From: Simmondsia chinensis
Lineage: Eukaryota; Streptophyta; Magnoliopsida; Caryophyllales; Simmondsiaceae
Assembly: GCA_018398585.1 (NCBI GenBank)
Contig: JAGTTD010000016.1
Location: 26,645,212 to 26,709,211 of the forward strand
Length of the DNA: 64,000 bases
Direction: 5' to 3'
Part shown: piece by piece, positions 35,722 to 47,354 of the stretch
Position numbering within the stretch: position 1 is the stretch's first letter
Layout: every line of letters begins with the position of its first letter
Translations under genes and position numbers: made by a program
The notes under the pieces: model-generated
What the model saw: the letters and a program-made list of their open reading frames with translations, nothing else
Told to the model about the DNA's origin: nothing
Database searches by the model: none

Positions 35722-38700
35722 ATGTCCTCAACCGGTCACACCGATACCAATGGGTGGGTCGACGCCGTTGATGAACGGTTGGTCCGCTTGGAGGAGAGGA
35801 TGGACCGACTAGAGGAGCAACAAAACCGAAACAACGTCGAGATAAAGGCAGACATGGCGGACGTGAAAGCTGACCTTAGGGCCCTTACCGATGTCGTGGG
35901 ATGGTTGGTGAAGGCCTAGGAGAAAAGAACCGAAGTAGAGATCGTGGCACCACCCGTAGGTGGCCGTGACAATGCCGCACCGGGAGGGTCAGGCACGTAC
36001 CCAAGAACCGGTGATGGGATCCTCCCGCCTCCAACACACTCCTCAGAGCTCAGGAATAACCATGTCCCACCGCGGGTCACGGATGAAGGGGACTTTAGCC
36101 GAAGCCACGGGAGCAACCGTACCTTGACCTCCCATGCACCCAAGCTCGAGATCCCAAAGTTTGAAGGTACGAACCCGAGAGCTTGGATCTGTAAGTGCCT
36201 TAAATATTTCCGTTGGTATCAAGTGCCCGAAAATGAGTGGGTGGAATATGCTTCAAGCCACCTTCATGAACACGGGGACATTTGGTTCCACGGGCTAGAA
36301 CTTAGGCACCCTCACATGACGTGGCCCTTTTTCATGAATGAATTGTGCAAACGTTTTGGAGACCGATCACTCCAAGACATAGTGGAAGAGTTTAGCAAGA
36401 TGTCACAAAACGGGCCGGTTGAAGATTATATTTTGAAATTTGAAGAATTAAAGAGTTGGATGCTTATTCATCACCCAACATTGAGCGAGCCATACTTTGT
36501 CTCGAGCTTTATTAGCGGGCTTAAGCCCGCCATTCGAGCATCCGTCAAGGCGAGTCGGCCAACCAAACTTAGCATGGCCTTTGAACAGGCCAAACTCCAA
36601 GAAGTTGCTGTAGCCGAGATCAGGAATGCTGCCCGACCTGTCAACCGACCCAGTTTCAGCCCCCGGCCTGTCCCCAGCAGCCGGCCAGTGTCCTCAGCAG
36701 TGCCCCAGGGCTGGGCCCAGTCCCAAGGGTCGGTGTCCAAAACCAGCAGCAGCAGCAACGCAGGTTCCAGCGCACCGAGACGAGAGCAGGGCCAATGTTA
36801 CAAGTGCCATGAAAAATTATTTCCGAGGCACATTTGTAAGAAGGCCTTACAAAGTATGGAGGGAGAAGAGGTTGAAGATGAAGCCCAAGAAGAGGAAGTT
36901 GCTGGTGAAGAGCAAACCGAAGGAGAAGACAACGGAGCTATGGAGATTTCTCTACATGCACTTTCAAGCCGAGTCACGCATAACAACTTGAGATTGAAGG
37001 GCCAGATTAAGAAATGAGAGGTACATATCTTGATCGATAGCGGGTCTACTAATAGTTTCCTTGATGCTAATGTGGTCCGGGAGCTTCAGCTCGAAACCGT
37101 GCCCATCGTCGTCATGACCGTGACGGTGGCAAAAGGGGAGAGCCTCGTTAGTTATCGGAAATGCCCGGGCGTGAGGTGGAAAGTGCAAGGCACAACGTTC
37201 ATTGATGACTTGAGGGTATTGGAACTCTGGGGCAGTGACATGGTCCTTGGGGTTGATTGGCTCCAACGATATGGACCCGTAGCATTTGACTTCACCAACC
37301 TCAAGTTCGCTTGCTTCAAGGAGGGTAAGGCAGTCCGGTTATAAGGTACATCCGAGAAAGCCGCCTTAAAATCGATTTCGGGTAAAAGCCTCACCAAGCT
37401 CTTCAAGAAGGCCGGACATGTGATGGGTCACCTCTTTATGGCTACCGCCGTGGAAGTTCCCAAGTCCATCATTCATCCGGAGATAGAACGCATCCTGGAC
37501 TGCTATCAAGATGTTTTTGAGGAACCGAAGACCCTTCCTCCTCCTCGCTCACATGATCACCGCATTCCCACCTTGCCCGAAGCCAAGCCCGTGAACATAA
37601 GGCTCTACCGTTATCCGCACGGCCAAAAGAACGAGATTGAAAGGCAAGTCAAGGAGATGTTGGAAGCCTCCATCATCCAACTGAGCCGAAGCCCGTTTGC
37701 TTCTCCGGTACTCTTGGTCCGCAAGAAGGATGGGTCATGCCGTTTTTGCGTAGACTACCGGCAACTCAACAACGTAACCATCAAGGATAAATTTCCGATA
37801 CCGGTCATTGATGATTTACTCGATGAGCTTAAAGGGTCTTCCATTTTTTCCAAGATCGATCTCCGTGCCGGTTATCATCAAATTCGAGTATGTAAAGAAG
37901 ATCAACATAAGACCGCCTTCCGGACTCACCAAGGGCATTATGAGTTCCGTGTCATGCCTTTCGGACTCACGAATGCCCCCGCCTCCTTCCAAGCCTTGAT
38001 GAATGAAGTCTTTGAGCCATATCTACGCAAGTTTGTGCTCATATTCTTTGACGACATCTTGGTCTATAGCCCGAGCCTTTCCGCACATCTTAGGCACTTG
38101 ACCGAAGTGCTTAAGACCCTTTGTATGCACCGCCTCTATGCTAAACGGAGCAAGTGTACTTTCGGCCAAGATCGGGTAGAATACTTGGGACAAGTAATCT
38201 CAAGAGAAGGGGTCGCAACCGAAGAAGGCAAGATCGAGGCCATGAAGAAGTGGCCAAGACCGAAGAATGTTAAGAGCCTCCGAGGGTTCTTGGGACTCAC
38301 CGGGTACTACCGGAAGTTCATTCGTGGGTATGGAACCATGAGCAAGCCGTTGACCAACCTCCTCAAGAAGGGGGAATTTCATTGGAATGAGGAAGCCGAA
38401 CAAGCATTCGAGGCCTTGAAGGAGGCCATGACAACCGCCCCAGTCCTTGCACTTCCCGGCTTCTCCAAGACCTTTGTCCTTGAGACCGATGCTTGCGGGG
38501 TTGGGATTGGAGCGGTCCTATCACAAGAAGGCCGACCCCTCGCCTACCTCAGTAAGGCCCTTAGCCCACGCCATTTGGGGCTTTCGGTCTATGAGAAAGA
38601 GCTCCTTGCAGTACTCATGGGAGTTGAAAAATGGAGACATTAGTTGATGGACCATCATTTCATCATCAAGACCGACCATGCCAACCTCCGTCACCTACTT

Positions 38701-40299
38701 GAGCAAAGAATCACCACACAATTACAGCTCAAGGGGATGTCAAAAATGATGGGCCTCCATTATAGCATTCTTTACAGCAAGGGAGCCGAAAACCGAGCCG
38801 CCGATGCACTCTCAAGACGGGATGAAGACGAAGCTATTGCCACCTACACCCTCATGACCACTTCGGTTCCCCTTTGGATGCAAGAGCTCTCCCAAAGCTA
38901 TGAAGATGAGGCCCATACCGCTGAACGAATAGAGCAACTTGTTCTTGACTCAACAAGCAACAAGCCTTACTCCTTCGAAGGGTTTCTTCTCCGATACAAG
39001 GGGAGGCTTTATGTGGGAAAGGATGGAGGAATGAGAGAAAGGATCCTACAAGCGCTTCATGACTCTCCAACGGGGGGTCACTCCGGATCCTTTGGCACTT
39101 TAATGAGGGTCAAACGCATGTTTTATTGGCCCAACCTCAAAAACAGTGTCCGAGAATGGGTAGAGAAGTGTGATACTTGCCAACGCACCAAGCACGAGAA
39201 TGTGGCTTACCCGGGACTCCTACAACCTCTACCCGTGCCCAACCAAGCATGGGAAAGTATTAGTATGGACTTCATTGAGGGGTTGCCCAAGTCCGGGGGT
39301 AAGGATGTCATTATGGTGGTTGTGGACCGACTTACCAAGTATGCTCACTTCATCGCCTTGACTCATCCGTACACCGCAAGCAAGGTAGCCCAACTGTTCT
39401 TGGATCAGGCCTACCGACTTCATGGGTTGCCCAAGGATATCATTTCAGACCGAGATGCATCCTTCCAGAGCCTCTTTTGGAAGGAGCTCATGCGCCTAGC
39501 TGGGGTCGAGCTAAAAATGAGTAGTGCCTATCATCCACAGTCCGACGGACAAACCGAACGGGTCAATCAGTGTCTTGAGAGTTATCTTCGAGCCATGGGC
39601 CTCCATAAGCCGAAACAGTGGTCTCAATGGCTTCCTCTGGCAAAGTTCTGGTACAACACCCACTATCACTCATCATTGAAGGGGACTCCGTTCCACGCTC
39701 TCTACGGTTATGAACCAAAATTCCTCGCCCTCAACGTCCCTTGCATCTCTACATCCGGGGATGTGGAGGACTTTGTCAATGAGAGACAGAACTTAATTGG
39801 TCTATTGAAGGAGAACTTAAAAGAGGCTCAACACCACTACAAATAGCAAGCCGACCATCGGAGGACCGAGAGAGTATACGAAGTGGGTGACTGGGTGTAC
39901 CTAAAGCTGCAACCATATCGACAAACCTCCGTCGCATTACGAAGAAACTTAAAGCTGGCCGCTCGATACTATGGACCATACCGAATTGAAGCCCGGATCG
40001 GGGAAGTGGCCTACAAACTCGAGCTTCCCAAAGGTTCCAAAATTCATCCAGTCTTCCATGTTTCCCGATTGAAGAAAAAGGTAGGAGACAACATACGCAT
40101 CACTTCGGACCTTCCTCAGATTGACCAAAACGACGAAACCGAAGTCACTCCACAAGCCGTTCTCAATCAACGGACCATAACCCGCAACAAAAGGAGAATC
40201 AAGCAAGTTCAAGTCCGATGGAAAAACATGGGAGAAGACGCCGTCACTTGGGAAGATTGGACCTTCAATCGCAAACAATTTCCGAACTTCAATCCTTGA
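35722..40299 (+). pseudogene. Gypsy Gag-Pol polyprotein with five in-frame stops
   Basis: Coiled-coil N-terminus (35770-35850), gag core (36130-36600), knuckle C-Y-K-C...H-I-C (36799-36840), protease D-S-G-S-T-N-S-F (37036-37059), RT with V-D-Y-R-Q-L-N-N and F-F-D-D-I-L-V-Y (38044-38070), RNase H with E-T-D-A and K-T-D-H-A-N, integrase HHCC finger and D-D-E residues (S-M-D-F, S-D-R-D-A, T-E-R-V), and a C-terminal chromodomain-like segment V-R-W-K-N-M-G-E-D-A-V-T-W-E-D (about 40213-40260). Stops: TAG 35917, TGA 37015, TAA 37342, TAG 38641, TAG 39844, all in one frame. Catalytic residues are otherwise present. Confidence 0.95.
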
Positions 40300-40314
40300 G
40301 GACAAGGATTAATT

Positions 40315-40328
40315 GAAGGGAAGGGGGA
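40315..40328 (+). other. Gypsy polypurine tract
   Basis: GAAGGGAAGGGGGA directly before the 3' LTR. Confidence 0.9.
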
Positions 40329-40822
40329 TGTCACGACCACGAGTTATTTTCGCTTTCGATTTTTTGTAACAATTATGTAATGTAAATGTAAAATTAGTTA
40401 AAGTATAAAATAGTTATAATTTTGAATAGGGTGGCCGGTTAGGAGGCAAAGAATTAGGAGGCAAACGGTAGTTTTAAAATATAATGATGTAATTACATTA
40501 ATGATATAGGGCTATACCTTAGGGCCTAGGACATAGGGGTGGCCGGCCCTTTCCCTCCAAAATCTCCCCAAGCTTTTCTTATTTAAACAACATATAATCT
40601 TGCATTTTGGGCATCAATGAACAACATCAAAATTTACTTCTTCTCTTCCTCTCTCTCCCTCTAACCGTCTCTCCCTCTCTCTCTTTCTAATTCTAATTCT
40701 AACTTCTTTCCCCCTCTAACTCTCTCTAAATCTCCCTCTACTTCTATTCTCTTCCTCTAACTCTCCTCTAATTCTCCTTCTCTCTAAAATTCTATCCGAG
40801 TCACGGGCCTAGGTTCGTGACA
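40329..40822 (+). repeat. Gypsy 3' LTR
   Basis: Partner of 35105-35605; differs by scattered substitutions and a few short indels. Confidence 0.95.
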
Positions 40823-41202
40823 AGTCCATAGTCGCTTCCAAGAAGCAAGCCATAGAAGAAAGGAGTGCCTCGGAATGTGCATCTCAAACCACAGAAGGTG
40901 ATGAATAGTGTCCTTCTCTCTCCTACTGCACAACATCTCCCAAGCAGGCTTTGTGGTGAATTTTCCTGAAGTGTCACCCAACCACTGGATGGAATCCACC
41001 GTACCAGCTCGAGGACTGAAGTCAATCTTGTCCCAGATGGGTTGGAGCTGCGAACAACCTTGTGGAAATCTCCACCTGATCATCCTCGATAATGGCCGAG
41101 ACCCGAGAATCCCACAAAAGCCTAGAAGAGGTGAGCAGTCGAGCAGGGAAGCGCTCCGAAAGACGGCTGCACGGCAGCCAAAAATCAGTCTAGAGGATAG
41201 TA

Positions 41203-42090
41203 TTAAAAGACGCGTTAAAATGTGTTCTAGGAGGGAATTGGTATTAAAAATTTGTTTAATGTATTAAACATAGAATAAAGAGACGACTCAACTTGTATGA
41301 ACACCCTAAGAACCATTATGGGGCATCTTCGGTCATGTTAGCTGAGATAATGGAGGCCAGAAAAGGTCTAATGAAAATTATTTCATTGCGTTATTTGAAT
41401 ATTTATCCAATAGTGGATAGTGTTATTCTTATCAATGTGATCATAGGAGAGTACAATGCATTGTGGATAATCTATAATTAAATGAAAAACATCAAAAGAC
41501 TTATTCACGAATGTGAAGCTACTCAACATGTCCCGCTCTAGGCACCTTTGGTTATTTCCTCCTATTTTTGTGTTTTATCCAATGTTGATAAAGTCTTTAA
41601 ACGTCTTCTTTATTTCACTTTATTGAGATGTTAATGTACTTGTCTCCTCTACTGCATGCTTTTTTGCGTGTTGGCTCAAGCCCCACGCTTCATGCTTACT
41701 TTGTATCACAACTTCTATCGCTAGTTACCAAAAAAAAAAAAAAAAGCATTTCAGCAAATCGGATAGCAAAATCTGATGCTCTATTTTTGCTCTATATTTT
41801 GAATCATTCATTAGTCATTTTCTTTTTTTAATGCTTGCTTCCGCTAGTGTCGTAGGTAGTTCCTTTCCAAGAAGAATGCTAAAAGCATATTTTTTCTTAC
41901 CTTCTACGATCTATCTTTTTTTTTTTATTGTTATCTTATTTTGGGATAAGTCTGTGCTATTATTCGACCTTTCATATGCTTACTTCTGTTATAATTAATT
42001 AACTTCTATAATAGTGCGATTATGACCTAGTGTTGATGTATCAAAAAATATGCAAATTGAAACCAAGAAATTGCTTTGAATGCGTCAAGA
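41203..42090 (+). repeat. Repeat Y, copy 1 (LINE-like RNase H remnant)
   Basis: Nearly identical to 51843-52726. Starts TTAAAAGACGCGTTAAAATG and ends TTGAATGCGTCAAGA. Includes a small frame (41293-41481) with L-A-E-I-M-E-A-R-K-G-L, similar to the helix of plant L1 RNase H, and an A-run at 41731-41745. It lies exactly at the junction between duplicated segments A and B. Confidence 0.8.
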
Positions 42091-44205
42091 AATTTTATTG
42101 GCCGGTGTTTTTCTTGTTTTGGCTTTGTTGTTTTTGCCGTGTGTTTCTTTTGTTTGATCTTTGGAGGGCCTCGTCGAGGCTTCGCATTGTATTTTTTTTT
42201 TTTTGTCTTTTGAAGATGTTTAGGGGTTGAGTTTGGATCAGTTTTGCCTTTATTTAGATCCAATCTAGAAAAACTCTAACCCAACCCAAGTCCAAAAAAC
42301 CATTGATTCCATAAAAATTCGATGCGAATCCAAATCTATAGGGTTGAACATATATCCAATCCAAATCCATAACCTATTTAAATTATATAACAAATTGTAA
42401 TATTATAATCTAATATTAATATATATAACAATAATGATGCAATAATAATACCTGAAAAACTAATTTTTGGATAATTGTTATATCATATTCCTTTTTGGTT
42501 TAATATGTATAAATATAATATTAGGCAATCATTCAAATGCCTCTTAACAAGTAATCTCTGTAATCACATTATAGTTCTATAAAAAATATTATAGTGCCAA
42601 AACAAACTTTAAAATGTTAGCACAATAAAAAAAAGATGTTGGAATATGGATTGGTTTGTTAAAGACTTGAAATTTAGTAATTTAAAAAATTTTCCTATAT
42701 TAAACATAATTTCGGGTTGGGTTTAGGTCGCGTCTAGGTTGCATTGATGTCGTCCAAATTTGAACCGATCCAAAACCCATTTATCAACATCTAAATTCAA
42801 ATCTATTTAAAACCCATTTTTCGCATCCAAATCTGTCATGAATAAATCAGGTTGGATGAATATTTGATGAGTTCTGATGTAATTGCCATCCGTAGCTATG
42901 TTCTCTATCCAACCAAAGAAAATGATATATTTTGATACCCAACAAATTAAAGAAAACCAATTACTTGGTGATGGCTAGATTTGTTTTGCATTCAAGCAAT
43001 AGTTCTTTTACTGAAAACTATTATTATTATTTTATTTTTTGGTAAGTTAGCGAAATACATAGATGAAAGAAAAATAGTACAGCTACAAGGGGCATACTCC
43101 AGCACACGGTCGAAGCCTACAATGATGAAACAACGTCAAACATAGTTTAGACAAAGTCCATACAAGAAGCAACCAAAGCATAACTAAGGAAACAAAGGAG
43201 AACTAAGACTCCAAGCCCCATTGCCGAGGCAAGAAGGCATGGCTGTGAGCTCCTCTAAACGAAGAAGCAGCAAGTAAGCAGCTCTTAACCAAACCCATAA
43301 TCTCCTCTCGCACAGCTGCAGCTACTCTGGACTGAGAACGCTGCACCAGAAGGTTATACTCATACTAGAGAGTATACACTGTCGCTGAAAGGCAGAGTCG
43401 AGCTATAATACTACCAATCTCTCGCCCCCCCCCCCCCCCCCCCCGAGGTGCTGAACAGCACAAGTAATGAGATCATCCCAAGGGAGGGTAGGCCAAGCAA
43501 TAGATGTACTCGGAGTGATGGAGCTCCAAACGAGGGCAAAAAGGTACAAGCGAAGAAAACGTGCTCATGAGTCTCATCAACAAGGCCATAGAGAATACAA
43601 ACACTCAGAACTCCTGGTGCTCCGAAGCGCAGGAGCCGGTCTCGAGTCCAAAGTTGCTTCCGAGAAGCAAGCCATAGAAGAAAGGAGTGCCTCGGAATGT
43701 GCATCTAAAAGCACAGAAGGTAATGAATAGTGTCCTTCTCTCTCCTACTACGCAACATCTCCCAAGCGGACTTTGTGGTGAATTTTCCTGAAGGGTCACC
43801 CAACCACTGGATGGAATCCACCGCACCAGCTCTAGGACTGAAGTCAATCATGTCCCAGATGGGTCGGGGCTGCGAACAACCTTGTGGAAATCTCCAGCTA
43901 ATCATCCTCGATAATGGCTAAGACCCGAGAATCCCACAGAACCCCAGAAGAGGTGAGTAGTTGAGTATTGAAGCGCTCCGAAAGACAGCTACACGGCAGC
44001 CAAAAATCAATCTAGAGGATAGTATCAAGGCCATCACCTATGACGTGATGGATCGCACCAAAGCAAAGGCGATGGATTGACAAAATTTGACGCCACCACC
44101 ACAAAGCTAAACTCCTCACTCGAGAGCCGATTGAGAAGAACCCAGCGCTGCCAAAGCGAGGAAGGGTCAGAAAGAAGAAACCAGATATGCTTTATAATCG
44201 AAGCC
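42091..44205. repeat. Duplicated segment, copy B (no gypsy)
   Basis: Collinear with copy A up to 44017, then continues further into the LINE than copy A does. Shows the intact site where gypsy inserted in A (GAGTCC then AAAGTTGC near 43644-43657). A C run of about 20 bases at 43426-43444 replaces CGCCCCCTG of copy A. Confidence 0.85.
43033..44205 (-). pseudogene. L1 LINE ORF2 C-terminal part (copy B)
   Basis: Uninterrupted counterpart of copy A. Minus strand reads I-W-F-L-L-S-D-P-S-S-L-W-Q-R-W at about 44180-44135, D-S-I-Q-W-L-G-D, then H-I-P-R-H-S-F-L-L-W-L-A-S, R-L-L-R-F-G-A and E-T-H-E-H-V-F-F-A-C near 43575. T-rich 3' end at about 43033. Frameshifts and the C run break it. Confidence 0.8.
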
Positions 44206-44589
44206 TAGTGCGATTTCAAAAAATACCTAATTTTTTTAATTTTTCAAAGTCAAACCTAAACTTTCCAAAAATTTTCAAAATCATGCTTTAATGTTAATAA
44301 CCGTTCACATTTGTTAGTTTTTGCTGATGTTGCTTTTGGAAAAAAAAAAGACCATAATTTTAAAAAATTTAAATTTACATTTAAAATAATTTTAAAATAT
44401 TTTAAATACCAAAAATGTATTAATATTTAAAATATAATTTTAAATTTAATTTTTTTGTAAGACGGATGTTAATGGCATTATATTAAGGTGTGATATTGAA
44501 AAATTTTAAAAAATTTAGGTATGACTTAGAAAAATAACAAAACCTAAGTAATTTTTTAAAATCGTATCTAAAATTTATGTAGCTTTTAG

Positions 44590-44622
<33 letters not shown>
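44206..44622. mobile_element. AT-rich MITE, AAGGTGTGA family, with long A run
   Basis: Ends are loosely inverted (GATTTCAAAAAATACCTAA against TAAGTAATTTTTTAAAATC). Internal AAGGTGTGATATTGAAAAAT recurs near 63678-63700. An A run of about 29 lies at 44594-44622. It terminates LINE copy B. Confidence 0.5.
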
Positions 44623-44623
<1 letters not shown>

Positions 44624-44865
44624 CCTCTTCAAGCAAATTTGTGCTTTTAGCCAATTATCTTACCATGAATAATTTGCACGCCAACTTTATCAAAATCTCT
44701 AAACATGTGACTCATCGAGGTTGCTTGTAAATTCATTTCATACAAAAATGACACGATTAAATAGACCCTTCGTATTACATAAAATTTTAAATTATAATTT
44801 CTAACCGTAACTTTAAATCCCACTCTCGGACTCATCCTAAAACATCACAAGCCAAATATATTTTT
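44623..44865. other. Spacer, nothing recognised
   Basis: About 240 bp without gene or repeat signal. Confidence 0.4.
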
Positions 44866-45148
44866 CGGTAAATTACATATTAGTATATAGATTTTTTTTT
44901 TTTCATTTAGAAACTTTGTGAAATATTTTTTTAGTCCAAAAGTTGTAAATATATATTATTAAATAATTCAAATAACGGTGTGAAATGGTATTATTTATAG
45001 GTAAATCCATTGCAATATTGTGAGATTACTAATGAAGAAGAATTGGATCATAGACCTATTTTACATTTTTGCGCATCATTGTTGGACTATGTTATTAAAT
45101 ATATATAATTTTTGGATTAAAATATTATTTCATAAAGTTGAAGAATAA

Positions 45149-46618
45149 TCTATCGATATTCAAGATGCCAAAAACAATTTGTAAGAAAATTATCAAAATG
45201 CAGAGAAAATTTTTCTGGAATGGAGGCGATGATGAGAGATTCACTCCCACTGTTAGTTGGGAGATTATACGACGCCCGAAACACCTGGGAGGTCTGGGAG
45301 TCGGTGACTTGGTAATGAAGAACGCAACGCTACTCTTCAAGTGGTGGTGGAGATTCTCGGTAGAAGGTGACACGCTGTGGAAACGGATCATTTGTTCGAT
45401 TCATGGCGGATCAGTCAATGACCTCATGCCGATCTCCGATACTGGGAAGCATAGAAGCACATGGAACACAATTGTGAATATTCCGCAATTAAATAGAAAG
45501 GTGGAGCGCATCACCTCGGGGCTAGAAATCAAGCTAGGCGACGGATCCCGGGTTAGATTTTGGAAGGATAGATGGTGCCAAAATGAAAGCTTGGAGAAGA
45601 AGTTCCCCGAGCTGTTTCGTGTCTCAGTGCAACAAAATAGCGTTATTGCTGATATGGGAATATGGGATGGGAACACATGGAGATGGTTGCTAAACTGGAG
45701 GTGTCGTTTTTTTGCCAAGGAAGAACCGGCCCTTGTTAGCTTTCACGCCATCCTGAATGTCAACCACCCAAGAAGGGACAACGCGGATGCAGGCCTATAG
45801 ACTCACAACCAGGGAGGTACGTATACGGTTAAATCTTTTGTAGAAGTCTCATGGGATCGAATAGATGCCCCCACTATAGATCATCTTATATGTGGTGTGT
45901 GGCGTGGTCTTGCTCCACCTAAAGTGATGGCACTACTTGGAAAGATGAATACAAGAGGAAGGCTATGGAACCTGGGTATCATTGACGTAGGGGAAAAAGG
46001 ATGTCCGTTTTGTGATTTAGCGATTGAAACTGTGGACCATTTGTTTACTAAATGTATGTATGCTTGGAAAATATGGAACTTAGTCTTGAAGTGGTGGGGG
46101 ATACTCTGGATTATGCCCAAAACAATAAAAGATTTTTTCGAACAGTGGCTAGCTTGCAGTGTAGGGGGTAAGTTTCAGAAGAAAGTTTGGATAACGCTCT
46201 TTTTTGTTGTGGTATGGGTACTATGGGGTACTGGGAATATAATGGTATTTGAAAACAAAGAATGGTGTGAGGATGAAATTTTCTAGTCGATTAGAATGAG
46301 ACTTGGCTTCTGGACCAAGGCTTGGTGTGAAGAATTCCCTTATGCAGCGGATGAAATTGGAAGAAATTTAGACTGTGTGAAGAGTTGGCGATATAATAGA
46401 GAAATCTGATAATCTTATTATGTAGAGGGCTCGGCCAGGCTGTACAAGGGGCTTGCTATCCCCCTGTTTTTGTATTTTTGTTGCTCTTTTATTTGCTTTG
46501 TGGCATTGTTTTGTTGTTTCTGTCTTTCTCTTTGTTCTTTCCCTTTTCGGGTTCCCCTATTAGGGAATGCCGGGTTTTTGTATTCAGTGGATTTTTCCAC
46601 TATCTATCGAAAAAAAAA
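45149..46618 (+). mobile_element. 5'-truncated L1 LINE with TSD and poly(A)
   Basis: Flanked by AAAGTTGAAGAATAA (45134-45148) and AAAGTTTAAGAATAA (46619-46633), a 15-bp TSD with one mismatch. Ends in about 11 A's after a ATCTATCG...3' UTR. The 3' UTR includes GGGAATGCCGGG. Confidence 0.88.
45150..46409 (+). pseudogene. L1 ORF2 C-terminal region (end of RT to zf-RVT)
   Basis: One frame with only two internal stops (TAG at 45798 and TAG at 46284). Reads C-K-K-I-I-K-M-Q-R-K-F-F-W-N-G, H-L-G-G-L-G-V-G-D-L, V-R-F-W-K-D-R-W-C, and zf-RVT G-C-P-F-C-D-L-A-I-E-T-V-D-H-L-F (about 46002-46047), finishing before TGA at 46407. Endonuclease and RT core are missing because of 5' truncation. Confidence 0.88.
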
Positions 46619-46741
46619 AAAGTTTAAGAATAAAATTAATACATTAAACTTCAAATACTAGTATATATGTAATATCTCCTTTTTCTCAGACAAGTACGTA
46701 ATATATGTTATTATTTAGCTTTTACATTTTCTTTACATTGG

Positions 46742-46836
46742 CAATGTAGCAGAGGAGGGACATGCTCCTAGTGAGAGTCGAACTCAGGTGGCACATTTGG
46801 TCTCGGTGTTCTTCGCCACTCTGCTATGTCCTTAAT
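46742..46836 (-). repeat. tRNA-like SINE head or tRNA pseudogene
   Basis: Minus strand shows an A-box-like TAGCAGAGTGGCG (46825-46813) and a B-box-like GAGTTCGACTCTC (46785-46773), an arrangement of class II tRNA or a tRNA-derived SINE. The arms do not form a clean acceptor stem, so I do not call a working tRNA. Confidence 0.45.
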
Positions 46837-46839
46837 GGA

Positions 46840-47354
46840 CAATGGACAATGGACAACTTTTACATTTGGCCCCGACTTTCTTCGCATTAGGGCTATTCTA
46901 GCCCTTGTCTAGGCACTTTTGTATCCGAGTCACCTTCTACCTCAGGCATTTTAATATTTTTGTTGCTTATCTTTGGATTTTACCTCATACTAATGTCCTT
47001 TTTTGGACTGGTATTCAGATATTTTTTTTTTCATATGGTTGGCATGTCATGTGTCAAAATAATTGAATTGAGTGATGAGACGTAAGAATAATAATATTAT
47101 ATTACATTATATATTATATGATGAAGTAAAAGAGCAGAAAAGGGAAAGCACAGCCAATCAAAAAAAAAAAAAAAAGTAAAATAAAATAGTGGTGAGAAAT
47201 AAAGATTTTAAAGATAAGATAAGGTTGTGCAATGGAGATATTATGATAACAAATTTCTTCACCTTTTTAGAGGCTTCACTATCATTTTGATCTTTCTAAT
47301 CGTTCAAAGCTACAAGTTGGCTGCTTTGTCATTGTTGCCATTCAGTCTATCTTT
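46840..47354. other. Intergenic, nothing recognised
   Basis: AT-rich, with A run at about 47160-47175. No gene or element boundary seen. Confidence 0.45.

Larger units (their letters stand above)
35105..40822 (+). mobile_element. Ty3/gypsy chromovirus, structurally complete
   Basis: 5718 bp, TSD AGTCC (35100-35104 and 40823-40827), which is also the single sequence at the empty site in copy B (near 43647). LTRs 35105-35605 and 40329-40822, PBS 35609-35621, PPT just before 40329. One continuous frame from 35722 to 40299 encodes gag-PR-RT-RNase H-IN-chromodomain, broken only by five stop codons and no frameshift. By eye the LTRs are about 96% alike. Chromodomain and domain order place it with plant chromoviruses (Reina/Tekay-like; clade is inference). 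Confidence 0.96.
33516..41202. repeat. Duplicated segment, copy A (interrupted by gypsy)
   Basis: 33516-35104 plus 40823-41202 are collinear with 42091-44017: LINE tail, then a TIR-like non-coding element (about 33651-34334, with TGGCAA and TTGCCACCCAT ends), then the 3' half of a minus-strand LINE. Only copy A has the gypsy insertion. Copy A also has a 25-bp tandem repeat (CGAGCTATAAT..., near 34843-34892) absent from copy B. Confidence 0.85.
34474..41202 (-). pseudogene. L1 LINE ORF2 C-terminal part (copy A), split by gypsy
   Basis: Two pieces, 34474-35104 and 40823-41202, read leftwards. Recognisable zf-RVT-region text: D-S-I-Q-W-L-G-D, G-K-F-T-T-K, A-W-E-M-L, F-L-L-W-L-A-S, and (in piece 1) D-E-T-H-E-H-L-F-F-A-C. 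The T run at 34478-34486 on the plus strand is the poly(A) tail. Stops and frameshifts throughout. Confidence 0.8.
44866..46673. mobile_element. Fold-back MITE, GGTAAATTA family, copy 2, split by an L1 insertion
   Basis: Left arm 44866-45148 begins GGTAAATTACATATTAGTATA; right arm 46622-46673 carries TTAATACATTAAAC and ends TACTAGTATATATGTAAT. Both match copy 3 at 55345-55627 in order. The LINE at 45149-46618 interrupts it. Confidence 0.75.

Noticed and set aside
36471..36991. Frames overlapping gypsy gag in other phases
   Set aside because: Shadows of the GC-rich gag frame; the continuous 35722-40299 frame explains the region.
40908..41267. 119-codon plus frame
   Set aside because: Antisense shadow of LINE ORF2 copy A crossing into repeat Y.
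46742..46836. Functional tRNA gene
   Set aside because: A and B box-like sequences exist but no clean acceptor stem or anticodon arm could be drawn by eye; kept only as tRNA-like repeat.
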